DNA of 64,000 bases from Bacillus vallismortis (GCF_040784915.1 NZ_CP160797.1:2284137-2348136); one strand, 5' to 3'. Positions 19,263 to 27,701 are shown, counted from the first letter of the stretch. Translations and numbers: made by a program. The notes: generated by a model not told the origin, from the letters alone.

Positions 19263-19269
19263 GGATATG

Positions 19270-19304
19270 AAAAACCTTAGTCCGAATGACGGACTAAGGT
19301 TTTT
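19270..19304. terminator. Bidirectional terminator between yodC and mhqD
   Basis: A perfect 15-bp hairpin AAAAACCTTAGTCCG / CGGACTAAGGTTTTT with loop AATGA between convergent genes. Confidence 0.9.
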
Positions 19305-19907
19305 TTATACAATCGCATCTTTGTACCATTCGCGAGCCTGTTCAGCTTCATGCTGCGTCAGCTGATGACCCCCACCCTGCCAGAAAACGGAGGCTGATGC
19401 CCCGCTGTCACGTAAATAGCGGTGAAGCTCTTCTGATTCTTCCTTCGTGCAGAGAGGGTCGTATTTCCCGGCACCGATAAAAACAGGGAGTCCCGTCATA
19501 TCAGGCAGCTCGATACCGCGAATCGGAACCATCGGATGATGGAGAATGGCCCCTTTTAAGACATCTTTATAATGGAAAAGCAGGCTTGCCGCAATATTTG
19601 CGCCGTTTGAATAACCGACCGCAATCACTCGGCCGCGATCAAATTGATGCGTTTCTGCAGCCTCGTCGATAAAATCTTTCAATTCTCTTGTCCGCTCCAC
19701 GAGGTCCTTTTCATCAAAGACACCTTCACTCAGACGTTTGAAAAATCGCGGCATTCCATTTTCAAGCACAGATCCTCTGACACCAAGCAAATGGGCATGA
19801 GGGTCTATAAACCGTCCCAATGAAAGCAGATCGTGCTCATTTCCGCCGGTGCCATGCAGCAGCAGCAGTACGTTGTCAGATGTCCCTTTTTCATAAATAT
19901 GCTTCAT
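19305..19907 (-). CDS. mhqD: Hydroquinone-responsive carboxylesterase MhqD (YodD)
   Basis: A 200-residue alpha/beta-hydrolase of the phospholipase/carboxylesterase family. Visible are the oxyanion region LLLHGTGGNEHD near residue 16, the nucleophile elbow GYSNGAN (Ser near residue 98), the GKYDPLC Asp region, and GGHQLTQ with the catalytic His. It is part of the MhqR regulon for 2-methylhydroquinone resistance. It would be co-transcribed from the MhqR-controlled promoter upstream, but the preceding mhqE is broken here. GGGGG at good spacing precedes the ATG. Confidence 0.93.
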   Translation of the reverse strand: MKHIYEKGTSDNVLLLLHGTGGNEHDLLSLGRFIDPHAHLLGVRGSVLENGMPRFFKRLSEGVFDEKDLVERTRELKDFIDEAAETHQFDRGRVIAVGYSNGANIAASLLFHYKDVLKGAILHHPMVPIRGIELPDMTGLPVFIGAGKYDPLCTKEESEELHRYLRDSGASASVFWQGGGHQLTQHEAEQAREWYKDAIV

Positions 19908-19922
19908 CGTAAATTCCCCCTT

Positions 19923-20154
19923 TTAAAGTTCAGGCAACATGTCTGTTAACTGTTGTCTATGTTTCTCCAGCCATTCAGGCAGTTTCAATGAGGTCCCCAG
20001 CTCAGCAAACGTTTCATCTGTCATAAAACCCGGTTCATCTGTGGCGATTTCAAATAAGATACCGCCTTTCTCCCTGAAATAAACGGATGTAAAGTATTCT
20101 CTGTCAAGGATTTCTGACGAATGCTGTGACGTGATGCAATCCTTCTGTTTTTAT
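19923..20154 (-). pseudogene. mhqE: mhqE dioxygenase remnant, internal deletion
   Basis: MhqE is a glyoxalase-fold ring-cleavage dioxygenase of about 310 residues. Here only about 15 N-terminal residues ([14 protein letters not shown]) and about 67 C-terminal residues (from [15 protein letters not shown] to QLTDMLPEL, stop) remain. They join out of frame within AGCATTCGTCAGAAAT, which reads plausibly in both frames. The presumed start codon after AGGAGTGGGAA is ATA instead of ATG. The promoter and MhqR operator upstream are perfect, so the transcript can still serve mhqD. Confidence 0.8.
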
Positions 20155-20169
20155 TTTCCCACTCCTATT

Positions 20170-20187
20170 TATCTCGATTTCGAGATA
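20170..20187. promoter_or_regulatory. MhqR operator
   Basis: TATCTCGATTTCGAGATA, an 18-bp near-perfect palindrome of the known MhqR box form (TATCTCGAA-TTCGAGATA), located between the -10 box at 20194-20199 and the mhqE remnant. Confidence 0.85.
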
Positions 20188-20193
20188 TTTATT

Positions 20194-20222
20194 ATTTTAA
20201 ACCTTTATTAAGCAGGATGCAA
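20194..20222 (-). promoter_or_regulatory. Sigma-A promoter of mhqE-mhqD
   Basis: On the minus strand TTGCAT, 17 nt, TAAAAT. The MhqR palindrome lies just downstream of the -10 box, a classic repression layout. Confidence 0.75.
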
Positions 20223-20276
20223 ATGATGTGTATTGATTAAATAATTCAAAAAATCATTTTTTTCTAATAATTTCCT

Positions 20277-20293
20277 TGTGATCTTTTCTTACA
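20277..20293. promoter_or_regulatory. TnrA box upstream of yodF
   Basis: TGTGATCTTTTCTTACA matches the TnrA consensus TGTNANATTTTNTNACA except for one central position. yodF is a recognised member of the TnrA nitrogen regulon. Candidate -10 boxes (TATTAT at 20299, TATCAT at 20314) lie close downstream. Confidence 0.65.
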
Positions 20294-20337
20294 ACTGCTA
20301 TTATAGTGAGAATTATCATGTTTCAGGAGGAAAGTAA

Positions 20338-20538
20338 ATGGTTAAAAAAGCACTTATTGTTATTCTCATTCTTTTGCCATTCGTTCAGCTTGCGCTATTG
20401 CCGCTTGTGAATCGAATTGAACCGATTATGTTCGGCCTTCCGTTTTTCCACCTTTGGCTGCTATTGTGGATTATCATTACGCCGTTATGCTCGTTTGGCA
20501 TTTACCAAATGCAAAAAAAAGATGGAGGGCTTGAATAA
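20338..20538 (+). CDS. DUF3311 small membrane subunit, partner of YodF
   Basis: A 66-residue protein with two hydrophobic helices (ALIVILILLPFVQLALL and LWLLLWIIITPLCSFGIY) and a short charged tail. DUF3311 proteins are encoded immediately before SSF-family symporters (for example the YhjC/YhjB pair), so this is likely an accessory subunit of YodF. Its TAA stop overlaps the yodF ATG by one base (TAATG), so the two are translationally coupled. Confidence 0.8.
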   Translation: MVKKALIVILILLPFVQLALLPLVNRIEPIMFGLPFFHLWLLLWIIITPLCSFGIYQMQKKDGGLE

Positions 20539-22028
20539 TGCAAGGGAATCTCACTGCACTTCTCATTACAGCTGTTATCGTTTTATCCGTTGTCTGTATC
20601 GGATTTCTCGCCGGAAGAGACAAATCCTCACGCGCCTCGGTGGAAGAATGGTCTGTCGGAGGCAGACGCTTCGGCGGCCTTCTCGTCTGGTTTTTAGTAG
20701 GCGCCGACCTTTATACGGCATATACTTTCTTAGGGTTAACCAGTACGGCATTTACGGGTGGAAGTGTTGCGTTTTTCGCCATTCCTTATTCTGTTTTGGC
20801 CTACTTTATCGCCTACTTCTTCCTGCCGAAACTTTGGAAAGTTGCGAAAACTCATAAATTAACAACACTGGCGGATTACGCCCGGGAACGGTTTGACAGT
20901 AAGCTTTTGGCAAGCCTTGTTGCCATTGTCGGTGTGCTTATGCTTATTCCGTACATATGCCTTCAGCTGAGCGGCATTCAAGATACACTTCAGGTTGCCG
21001 GCACCGGATTTATTAACGTAAAATTCGTTGTGATCATCTCATTTATTCTTGTTGCTCTTTACACATTCTTCAGCGGGATTAAAGGGCCTACATTTACAGC
21101 CATCATTAAAGACATTCTAGTGTGGGTCATTATGCTGTTTATGGTAGTGTCTCTCCCTCTCATTCATTTCAACGGCTGGACGCCGATGATTGACACGTTA
21201 GTGAAGGAAGCGCCGCAAATGCTGACGATACCGGCAGAAGGGCCAAAAGGCATTCCTTGGTTTATCACAGCGTCTATTGTTTCCGCCCTGGCACTTTTTA
21301 TGTGGGCACATGCAGCAACAGGTGTTTTTACAGCGAAAAGCGCCGATGCAGTAAGAAAAAACAGCATGTTTTTGCCGCTTTATAATATTGTGTTAATTTT
21401 GGTCATTTTTCTTGGCTTTATCGCCTTCCTTGTCCTGCCGGAAGATACAGATCCAAGACTGGCGCTCCTGCATTTGATTCAAACATCTTACGGCGGGGTG
21501 GCACAAGGTTTTGCATATGCCACTATTGCTCTTGCTTCATTGATTCCTTGTTCCATCATGGCAATCGGGGCATCAAATTTATTTGCCAATAACCTATATC
21601 GGGATTTGATTCATCCGAATGTGTCCCAAAGCAAGCTCACCCTTGTCACACGTTCAATGGTGTTTGTTGTTATCGGCCTTGCACTTCTGTTTGGAATGCT
21701 GTTCCCGACTGCCCTAGTGACACTCCAGCTGTTAGGCGTATCCGGCATGGTGCAAATCTTCCCGGCGATTGCTGTCAGTCTATTCTGGAAACAACAAACG
21801 AAAGAAGCGACGGTTATCGGATTATTAGCCGGTCTTGCGGTAACGTTTATTGTGTATACCACTCAATCTGCACATGGCATTTATGAAGGATTCTGGGGAT
21901 TAGCAGCCAATATCATCGCTGTGGTGATTCTCAATCCGCTGTTCGCCAAAAAGGCAGGGTCCAATCCTGTTATTGAGGGGTTATTTGGTAAAAAACAAGC
22001 GCCTAATCCAAATCAGAGGGGCGCATAA
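20538..22028 (+). CDS. yodF: Sodium/solute symporter YodF
   Basis: A 496-residue, about 13-helix member of the sodium:solute symporter family. The N-terminal segment SVEEWSVGGRRFGGL is the typical loop between helices 1 and 2. The C-terminus is a basic tail (GKKQAPNPNQRGA). The substrate is not known; its control by the nitrogen regulator TnrA suggests a nitrogen-containing compound. A TnrA-type box lies before the upstream small gene with which it is coupled. Confidence 0.9.
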   Translation: MQGNLTALLITAVIVLSVVCIGFLAGRDKSSRASVEEWSVGGRRFGGLLVWFLVGADLYTAYTFLGLTSTAFTGGSVAFFAIPYSVLAYFIAYFFLPKLWKVAKTHKLTTLADYARERFDSKLLASLVAIVGVLMLIPYICLQLSGIQDTLQVAGTGFINVKFVVIISFILVALYTFFSGIKGPTFTAIIKDILVWVIMLFMVVSLPLIHFNGWTPMIDTLVKEAPQMLTIPAEGPKGIPWFITASIVSALALFMWAHAATGVFTAKSADAVRKNSMFLPLYNIVLILVIFLGFIAFLVLPEDTDPRLALLHLIQTSYGGVAQGFAYATIALASLIPCSIMAIGASNLFANNLYRDLIHPNVSQSKLTLVTRSMVFVVIGLALLFGMLFPTALVTLQLLGVSGMVQIFPAIAVSLFWKQQTKEATVIGLLAGLAVTFIVYTTQSAHGIYEGFWGLAANIIAVVILNPLFAKKAGSNPVIEGLFGKKQAPNPNQRGA

Positions 22029-22065
22029 AAAACCCCCTGCGCGGCAGCCGTGCAGGGGGTTTTTT
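22027..22065. terminator. Bidirectional terminator between yodF and ctpA
   Basis: A GC-rich hairpin AAAAAACCCCCTGC / GCAGGGGGTTTTTT between convergent genes. Confidence 0.9.
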
Positions 22066-23464
22066 ACATTTCTTTTTTCAGAGTTTCAATTGCTTTCTCC
22101 ATTTGCGTATCATTATTTGACAGCTTCTTTTGAAGTTCTGTCATTAATTTCGTTGTTGTATCGCCAGTCAATACGCCTGTTTCTTTTAGCTTCTCTTTTT
22201 GCTGGAACTGTTTGACGACAGATACAAAATCCTGATTATACGTACTGTTAACCTTTACCTTGTAGCCAAGTGCTTTGAACATTTGCTGAGCCACTTTGAC
22301 GTTTGTGCCTGAATCACCGGATTTATACGTTTTATCCGCGTCCAAATACGGGAGCTTCGCGTAAACAGGCAGCTCTGCTTTCATCTGGGGCTTGATCCCC
22401 TTTTTGTGAATCCATTCACCGTCAGCAGTCAGCCATTTGGCGACTGTCAGTTTGACGGTAGAGCCATCATCATATTCTTTTGCTGTCTGTACCGTGCCTT
22501 TGCCAAAGGTCGTTTCCCCGATTAACGGTATGCCTGACGATTCATGAAGGGCAGCGGCCATAATTTCCGCGGCGCTGGCTGTGCCGTCATTTATTAAAAC
22601 GACGGTAGGCTTGGTCACTGTTCGTTCTTTTTCGGCCTTCATCACTTCTTTAGAACCGTTTTTATATTGAACCTGCATGATGTTTTTTCCTTTATCAATG
22701 AACAGGTTGCTCATTGTAATCGCCTGCTCCATTAAACCACCCGGGTTGCCCCTCAAGTCTAAAATAAAGCCTTTGGCGCCTTTTTTCTCTAAACTATCAA
22801 TGGCATTTGTCAGCTCTTTAGCAGTTGTTTCAGAGAAAGAAGTAATTTGGATTTCGCCGATTTTGTTGTCTTTCATCTCGGAATAGACGGTCTCTACAGG
22901 AATGGTATCGCGCTTAATGGAAAGATCGATATGTCCGACTCCCGCTCTATTAAGCTCAAGCTTCACTTTTGTGCCCTTTTTTCCGCGGATTAAAGCGACG
23001 GCTTCATTTACATTCATGCCTTTGACGCTTTTTCCGTTCACCTTAAGGATTTGGTCCTTCGGTTTGATTCCGGCTTTTTCAGCAGGTGAACCTTTAATTG
23101 GCGACACAATAAGGATTTCACCGTCTTTCTCCTCTACTTGTGCTCCGATCCCTTCAAAGGATGCAGAAATTGTTTCGTCGAATGATTTTGCTTCCTCTTG
23201 ATCCATATATGTGGAATACGGATCATCCAGAGATTCAATCATTCCTTTAATTGCTCCGTCTACTAATTTTTCATCATCTGTCTTTTGGTAGTAATCACTT
23301 TTGATTTGCTCATACGCTTTATTTAACTTGTCGAACTGGCTGTCTCCCGCGCTAATTGATTTCTGGCCCAGGATACTGGAATTGCCCGTAATAAATAAAG
23401 TAAGCGCCGAAGCGACAACCGCAGTGATCAGCACAATAAAAAACAGTTTAAATTGCCGTTTCAA
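22064..23464 (-). CDS. ctpA: Carboxy-terminal processing serine protease CtpA
   Basis: A 466-residue membrane-anchored S41 protease. It has one N-terminal transmembrane helix (FKLFFIVLITAVVASAL), a PDZ domain (about 95-180, with GIGAQVEEKDG and KAGIKPKDQI), and an S41 catalytic domain with the Ser region GTASAAEIMAAAL and Lys in TFGKGTVQT. A C-terminal peptidoglycan-binding domain follows (about 390-450). The start is TTG (23464) after AAAGGTGG. Related Ctp proteases degrade or trim periplasmic/extracytoplasmic proteins; the target here is not known. Confidence 0.93.
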   Translation of the reverse strand: MKRQFKLFFIVLITAVVASALTLFITGNSSILGQKSISAGDSQFDKLNKAYEQIKSDYYQKTDDEKLVDGAIKGMIESLDDPYSTYMDQEEAKSFDETISASFEGIGAQVEEKDGEILIVSPIKGSPAEKAGIKPKDQILKVNGKSVKGMNVNEAVALIRGKKGTKVKLELNRAGVGHIDLSIKRDTIPVETVYSEMKDNKIGEIQITSFSETTAKELTNAIDSLEKKGAKGFILDLRGNPGGLMEQAITMSNLFIDKGKNIMQVQYKNGSKEVMKAEKERTVTKPTVVLINDGTASAAEIMAAALHESSGIPLIGETTFGKGTVQTAKEYDDGSTVKLTVAKWLTADGEWIHKKGIKPQMKAELPVYAKLPYLDADKTYKSGDSGTNVKVAQQMFKALGYKVKVNSTYNQDFVSVVKQFQQKEKLKETGVLTGDTTTKLMTELQKKLSNNDTQMEKAIETLKKEM

Positions 23465-23616
23465 TTAAACACCACCTTTTTCTTCTTACATTATTATCAT
23501 GGACGAATTCTTATTCGTCAACTCGGAGCAAAAATGAAAGAGAAACGCCCTTCTTTCGCTTTTCATAAACCTATGTCTTTATACGACATATGATAAAGAA
23601 AAAGGAGGATTCGAGA

Positions 23617-24318
23617 TTGAGCCGATATTTAGAAATGCTGTCCTTATTCGGTGTCGCAGGAGCTCATTCAGGCGGGCTGGCTTTTTCAAAAGCGGTCTTG
23701 CAAAAAGCTGCGCCCTCCCCCGATCAGCCGATTCTTGATGCCGGATGCGGAACAGGACAAACAGCGGCTTATTTAGGACATTTGCTGTATCCTGTAACAG
23801 TTGTTGATAAAGACCCTATCATGCTTGAGAAAGCGAAAAAAAGATTTGCAAATGAAGGGCTTGCCATCCCTTCATATCAGGCGGAGTTGGAACACCTCCC
23901 GTTTTCTTCCGAGTCCTTTTCATGCGTTTTGTCAGAGTCAGTCCTCAGTTTTTCCCATCTGTCATCCTCTCTTCAGGAGATTTCAAGAGTATTGAAGCCC
24001 GGCGGGATGCTGATTGGTATTGAAGCAGCTTTAAAAAAACCGATGCCACCTGCAGAAAAAAAGCGAATGATGGATTTCTACGGTTTTACTGACTTACATG
24101 AAGAAGCCAAGTGGCATAAACTCCTAAGGAGTTATGGCTTTCAAAAAACGGAAGCGATGTCACTTCTTCCCGACGACATGGAATTTGAACCAACCACTGA
24201 AATGGATTTATCGCAAACGATTGCTCCTATCTATTACGATACGCTTCAAACACATTATGAACTTATGCAGATCTATAGTGAGTACATGGGTCATTGTATC
24301 TTTATCGCGAATAAGTAA
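23617..24318 (+). CDS. yodH: SAM-dependent methyltransferase YodH
   Basis: A 233-residue class I methyltransferase with motif I as LDAGCGTGQTAAYLG near residue 40 and the post-I acidic residue in VVDKDP. The start is a TTG at 23617 with an ideal ribosome site (AAAGGAGG); the frame is open nine codons further but those would overlap the site. The last third is more divergent and may bind the acceptor. No substrate is known. Confidence 0.9.
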   Translation: MSRYLEMLSLFGVAGAHSGGLAFSKAVLQKAAPSPDQPILDAGCGTGQTAAYLGHLLYPVTVVDKDPIMLEKAKKRFANEGLAIPSYQAELEHLPFSSESFSCVLSESVLSFSHLSSSLQEISRVLKPGGMLIGIEAALKKPMPPAEKKRMMDFYGFTDLHEEAKWHKLLRSYGFQKTEAMSLLPDDMEFEPTTEMDLSQTIAPIYYDTLQTHYELMQIYSEYMGHCIFIANK

Positions 24319-24347
24319 AACGGCGTATCACCCCCTGTTTTCGTCCA

Positions 24348-24375
24348 ACCTTTTTATCCTATCTATCATATGCTG
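24348..24375 (+). promoter_or_regulatory. Candidate sigma-K promoter of yodI
   Basis: AC, 17 nt, CATATGCTG: spacing and -10 (one mismatch from CATANNNTA) fit sigma-K. It ends 30 nt before the yodI start. Confidence 0.5.
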
Positions 24376-24405
24376 ATAGAAAGTCAGTATAGGAGGGAAA
24401 CAATA

Positions 24406-24660
24406 TTGGAGAGATATTACCATCTTTGCAGAAACCATCAAGGTAAAGACGTCAGAATTACAGAGAGAGGCGGGAGAGTTCACGTCGGCAGAATTACCCG
24501 TGTAACAAGAGACAGAGTTTATATCGCTCCTCCTGTCGGTGCAGGGCCTAGAGGTTTCGGTTACGGCTATTGGGGCGGCTATTGGGGATACGGAGCAGCT
24601 TACGGTATTTCCCTCGGTTTAATTACAGGAGTGGCTCTGGCTGGTTTATTCTTCTGGTAA
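24406..24660 (+). CDS. yodI: YodI, Gly/Tyr/Trp-rich small protein with a C-terminal hydrophobic segment
   Basis: An 84-residue protein. The N-terminal half is basic and looks like a small beta-barrel (DVRITERGGRVHVGRITRVT), followed by a Gly/Tyr/Trp-rich stretch (GYGYWGGYWGYG) and a hydrophobic end (GLITGVALAGLFFW). The start is a TTG at 24406 after GGAGGG. The composition and the sigma-K-like promoter fit a spore coat or crust protein; this is an inference. Confidence 0.82.
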   Translation: MERYYHLCRNHQGKDVRITERGGRVHVGRITRVTRDRVYIAPPVGAGPRGFGYGYWGGYWGYGAAYGISLGLITGVALAGLFFW

Positions 24661-24707
24661 GCATAGAATCATTGTCTGACCAAATGCTAGATTCACCAGA
24701 CACAATG

Positions 24708-24736
24708 AAGCCCGCTTACCAATTGTAAGCGGGCTT
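24708..24736. terminator. Terminator between yodI and yodJ
   Basis: A 12-bp hairpin AAGCCCGCTTAC / GTAAGCGGGCTT between convergent genes. The T run is short on both sides. Confidence 0.75.
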
Positions 24737-24742
24737 TCTCTT

Positions 24743-25564
24743 TTAGATTTTCTTCACTTTTTCAAAGTACTCTTCCAGCGTTAAATCATTGTCGTGGATG
24801 TCCTTTGCGGCCTTTTTGCCTACATAACGCAGATGCCATGGCTCATATTCATATTTTGTGATATCTTCTTTATTTTTAGGATAGCGAATGATAAAACCAT
24901 ATTTATAAGCATTGTCTTGCACCCATTTTCCGTCGGACGTGCTTCCGAACGCTTCATTTATCTGAAAGCCATTACTCCGGCTCGAGATGTCCATCGCCAG
25001 GCCTGTTTGGTGCTCGCTTTCACCCGGGTAAGCGACCGCTTCTCTTGCCTTCTTTTCCCCTTTTAGGTTTACTTCATTGTTAAAAATGACTTTCTGTCTG
25101 TCATACGCACGGTACCCCGAGACAGCTGCCAGTTCATAGCCTTCCTTTTTCGCAGCATCGAACATCGTTTTTAATGCGTCGGCCGCTTCCTTTCTGATGT
25201 AACGTTTTTGAATCTTTTCTTCAAAAGAAAACTCTACATCAGGTATAACAAGATCGCTAGGTTCATAGTTTTCAGGCAATGCGTATTGTTTATTGACAAG
25301 GGCGAGGATGTTTTCTGGATTTTGAATGGTTTCCAAACCGTCTACTTGTTTAATATCATTGAAATATTTGCTTTCCAATGAAAACTCACTGTCCTGAGTG
25401 TTTGCTTTTTTGCTGTCAGCTGTTTTTTGTTCTGTTTGCTTCGTTTCTGCTGTGGTTTTCGTATCCTTTTGAGCATCTCCGTTCGATATGCTGCAGCCGG
25501 CTCCGACGATTGCCGTTACACTCAGAGCGGCAGCCAGTGAGAACCATTTACCGGACTTTTTCAT
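24743..25564 (-). CDS. yodJ: VanY-type D,D-carboxypeptidase lipoprotein YodJ
   Basis: A 273-residue lipoprotein: a signal peptide ends in VGAGC (Cys23), followed by a Lys/Thr/Gln-rich linker and a zinc peptidase domain of the M15B (VanY) family. The zinc/catalytic motifs are GYRAYDRQ, SEHQTGLAMDIS and EPWHLRYVG. Such enzymes remove the terminal D-Ala from stem pentapeptides at the outer membrane face. It is monocistronic, with GGAAGG before the ATG. Confidence 0.93.
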   Translation of the reverse strand: MKKSGKWFSLAAALSVTAIVGAGCSISNGDAQKDTKTTAETKQTEQKTADSKKANTQDSEFSLESKYFNDIKQVDGLETIQNPENILALVNKQYALPENYEPSDLVIPDVEFSFEEKIQKRYIRKEAADALKTMFDAAKKEGYELAAVSGYRAYDRQKVIFNNEVNLKGEKKAREAVAYPGESEHQTGLAMDISSRSNGFQINEAFGSTSDGKWVQDNAYKYGFIIRYPKNKEDITKYEYEPWHLRYVGKKAAKDIHDNDLTLEEYFEKVKKI

Positions 25565-25645
25565 TTACATTACCTTCCTTTTATTAATCGTTTCCGCATT
25601 CATAAAGAAGAGGCTGCCGGCACCCAGCACGCCTCTTGATTTATT

Positions 25646-26347
25646 TTACTGTGATACGGAATGTAAAGCCACTTCTATCATATCATGAAATGTGGTTTGA
25701 CGCTCTTCCGCTGTCGTTTCTTCTCCTGTTAATACGTGATCACTCACGGTGAGAATTGACAGCGCTTTTCTTCCGTGCTTCGCTGCTAATGTATACAATG
25801 CAGTCGTTTCCATCTCTACGCCCAGCACACCGTATTTTGCAAGCTTTTCGATTTGCGAATCGTCGTTGTAGAACTGGTCAGCTGTAAATACGCTTCCTAC
25901 ACTCACCGGCACGCCTTTATCCTTTGCGGCATCATAAGCATTTTTTAAAAGTTCGAAATCGGCGCAAGGCGCATAATCGATGCTTCCGAAAGCGACTCTG
26001 TTCATTTGTGAATCAGTGGAGGAGGTCATAGCCAAAATGACGTCCCGCACTTTGACATCTTTACGGATAGCGCCGCAAGAACCTACTCTTATTAGATTTT
26101 GCACATCGTAGCTTTGCATTAATTCATTCACATAAATTGAAATAGACGGAACGCCCATTCCCGTTCCCTGCACGGAGATTTTTTTGCCTTTATATGTACC
26201 TGTAAATCCATACATGCCTCTGACTTCATTGTAGCATTCTACATTTTCAAGATACGTTTCAGCAATAAATTTTGCTCTGAGAGGATCTCCCGGCAAAAGC
26301 ACTGTATCCGCAATCTGTCCTTTTTCAGCACCTATATGTACACTCAT
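25646..26347 (-). CDS. deoD: Purine nucleoside phosphorylase DeoD
   Basis: Hexameric, bacterial-type phosphorylase of purine (deoxy)nucleosides, releasing base and ribose-1-phosphate. Its 233 residues show the phosphate-binding [11 protein letters not shown], the catalytic loop with [16 protein letters not shown], and [10 protein letters not shown] for ribose binding. The start at 26347 (MSVHIG) follows TAGGAGG; the frame is open 23 codons upstream without a ribosome site. It is monocistronic. Confidence 0.97.
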   Translation of the reverse strand: MSVHIGAEKGQIADTVLLPGDPLRAKFIAETYLENVECYNEVRGMYGFTGTYKGKKISVQGTGMGVPSISIYVNELMQSYDVQNLIRVGSCGAIRKDVKVRDVILAMTSSTDSQMNRVAFGSIDYAPCADFELLKNAYDAAKDKGVPVSVGSVFTADQFYNDDSQIEKLAKYGVLGVEMETTALYTLAAKHGRKALSILTVSDHVLTGEETTAEERQTTFHDMIEVALHSVSQ

Positions 26348-26547
26348 CTCATATCCTCCTAAATCTAAATTATCATCCAGTCCGTTCATTTTACAACGAA
26401 TGTCATGATGAAACAAACTTCAGCATTGATTATAAAGGAATATGGCGCAAAAAGAAATGTTCCGAGACCGTTTGGGCACTTCCTGAGAAAAACGGGATAA
26501 TCGAGGTGTTTATTTGAAAACCTAACCGCAGGAAGGAGGGATGAGAC

Positions 26548-26673
26548 ATGGGTAAAAAACAGCGCAATCGGATCACCGGCCAAAAAAAGAACAATCACAT
26601 ACCTGCAAAAGATGTCATTGCAGCTGAAGAGGCGCACGAGAAAGAGTATTCCGCTGCCAAACGCAAGCCTTAA
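26548..26673 (+). CDS. Small basic protein, 41 residues
   Basis: A short frame starting MGKKQRNRITGQKKNN, strongly basic at the N-terminus and mixed-charge helical at the C-terminus (AAEEAHEKEYSAAKRK). The ribosome site GGAAGGAGGG is excellent and a perfect terminator follows 8 nt after the stop, so it is very likely expressed. The composition resembles minor spore proteins, but I do not recognise a family. Confidence 0.7.
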   Translation: MGKKQRNRITGQKKNNHIPAKDVIAAEEAHEKEYSAAKRKP

Positions 26674-26680
26674 ACTGCAG

Positions 26681-26704
26681 AAAACTGCGGGTTTCCGCAG
26701 TTTT
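26681..26704. terminator. Terminator between the 41-residue gene and yodL
   Basis: A 10-bp hairpin AAAACTGCGG / CCGCAGTTTT with loop GTTT, followed by CTTTTTG, between convergent genes. Confidence 0.8.
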
Positions 26705-26711
26705 CTTTTTG

Positions 26712-27026
26712 TTATGTCGTCTGCACAATCAGACGATTGATTTTCCTCCATCCGGCGGGAAGCAGTTTGTAATATGTTTTCCCTTTTCTGCCTTCATCAA
26801 TCAGAATCACGTCTCCTGTGGCCACAAATCTCGCGTCATAATCACTTGGAACGGTGTCAAATACATTAAACAAAGAGAATGCTCTTTTCAGCACGTCTTG
26901 ATGATCGCTCCCGTTCAGTTCAGTTCGATAGACGGCTCTGTAGCCCTTTTTTTCGCCAAACCGGGGTGTTTGAAATATTGTCACGTCATAGGAACAAGAC
27001 TTCTTTTTGAACACGGATAACATCAT
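26712..27026 (-). CDS. yodL: Sporulation protein YodL (MreB-targeting)
   Basis: A 104-residue soluble protein with no recognised enzymatic motif. YodL of B. subtilis is made early in sporulation and changes cell shape through MreB when overproduced. The conserved centre reads FDTVPSDYDARF and the C-terminus GWRKINRLIVQTT. The start at 27026 (MMLSVF) has GGAGGGG six bases upstream; an in-frame TTG immediately precedes it. Confidence 0.88.
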   Translation of the reverse strand: MMLSVFKKKSCSYDVTIFQTPRFGEKKGYRAVYRTELNGSDHQDVLKRAFSLFNVFDTVPSDYDARFVATGDVILIDEGRKGKTYYKLLPAGWRKINRLIVQTT

Positions 27027-27086
27027 CAAGATCCCCTCCCTTTTATTTCTTTAACATATTGGCGTTTTTGCCCGGTTTTCCTTTCT

Positions 27087-27701
27087 CTATTTTTGTCGAA
27101 ACCGCTTAATCTTTTCGTCAAAACCTTTTACTAGGAAAAACAGAAGCAGGCCGAGACTAAAGCCTCCTAACACGTCAGAGACAAAATGCACCCCCAGATA
27201 GACTCTGCTTATGCCGACCAAAACAGTGATCACGCCTGCTATGGTATATACCATTTTTTTATGTTTGGACAAAAACGGGAGGTGCTTCACTAAAAAATAG
27301 GCAATGACAGGATAAACATAGGCAGCATTCATGGAGTGGCCGCTCGGAAAGCTGAAGGATGATTCATGAACCAGCGGTGCAAAATCAGGCCTCACTCGTT
27401 CAATCCATTCTTTTAAGACTTTATTTAACAGCCGACCTGCACCGAATACCAAGAACATCAATAGGCCGTCCCATGTTTTTCTGTAAAAAAACAGGCCCGC
27501 TCCAATGATCAGGATAAAAGGGAGGAGAAAAGAAGAAGCACCAAGGTGCGTGATCCCTGTCATGACCTCATTAAGCCATGGCTGACGGATCAAAATAGCC
27601 GCCCTGCTTATCGCTTCATCTGCAGATTGAACAGCATTTGTATGAATGGCCGCAGCTAAAAAAAGAAAAATAAGAAACAAGCTAACAGGCTTGTACAACA
27701 T
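27087..27701 (-). CDS. yodM: PAP2-family membrane phosphatase YodM
   Basis: A 204-residue, six-helix membrane phosphatase of the PAP2 superfamily. All three signature blocks are present: KEWIERVRP, PSGHSMNAA and SRVYLGVHFVSDV. Relatives (BcrC, PgpB, UppP-like enzymes) act on undecaprenyl pyrophosphate or lipid phosphates at the outer leaflet; the exact substrate cannot be read from sequence. The start at 27701 follows CGAGGTGG; ten upstream in-frame codons are not counted. Confidence 0.92.
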   Translation of the reverse strand: MLYKPVSLFLIFLFLAAAIHTNAVQSADEAISRAAILIRQPWLNEVMTGITHLGASSFLLPFILIIGAGLFFYRKTWDGLLMFLVFGAGRLLNKVLKEWIERVRPDFAPLVHESSFSFPSGHSMNAAYVYPVIAYFLVKHLPFLSKHKKMVYTIAGVITVLVGISRVYLGVHFVSDVLGGFSLGLLLFFLVKGFDEKIKRFRQK

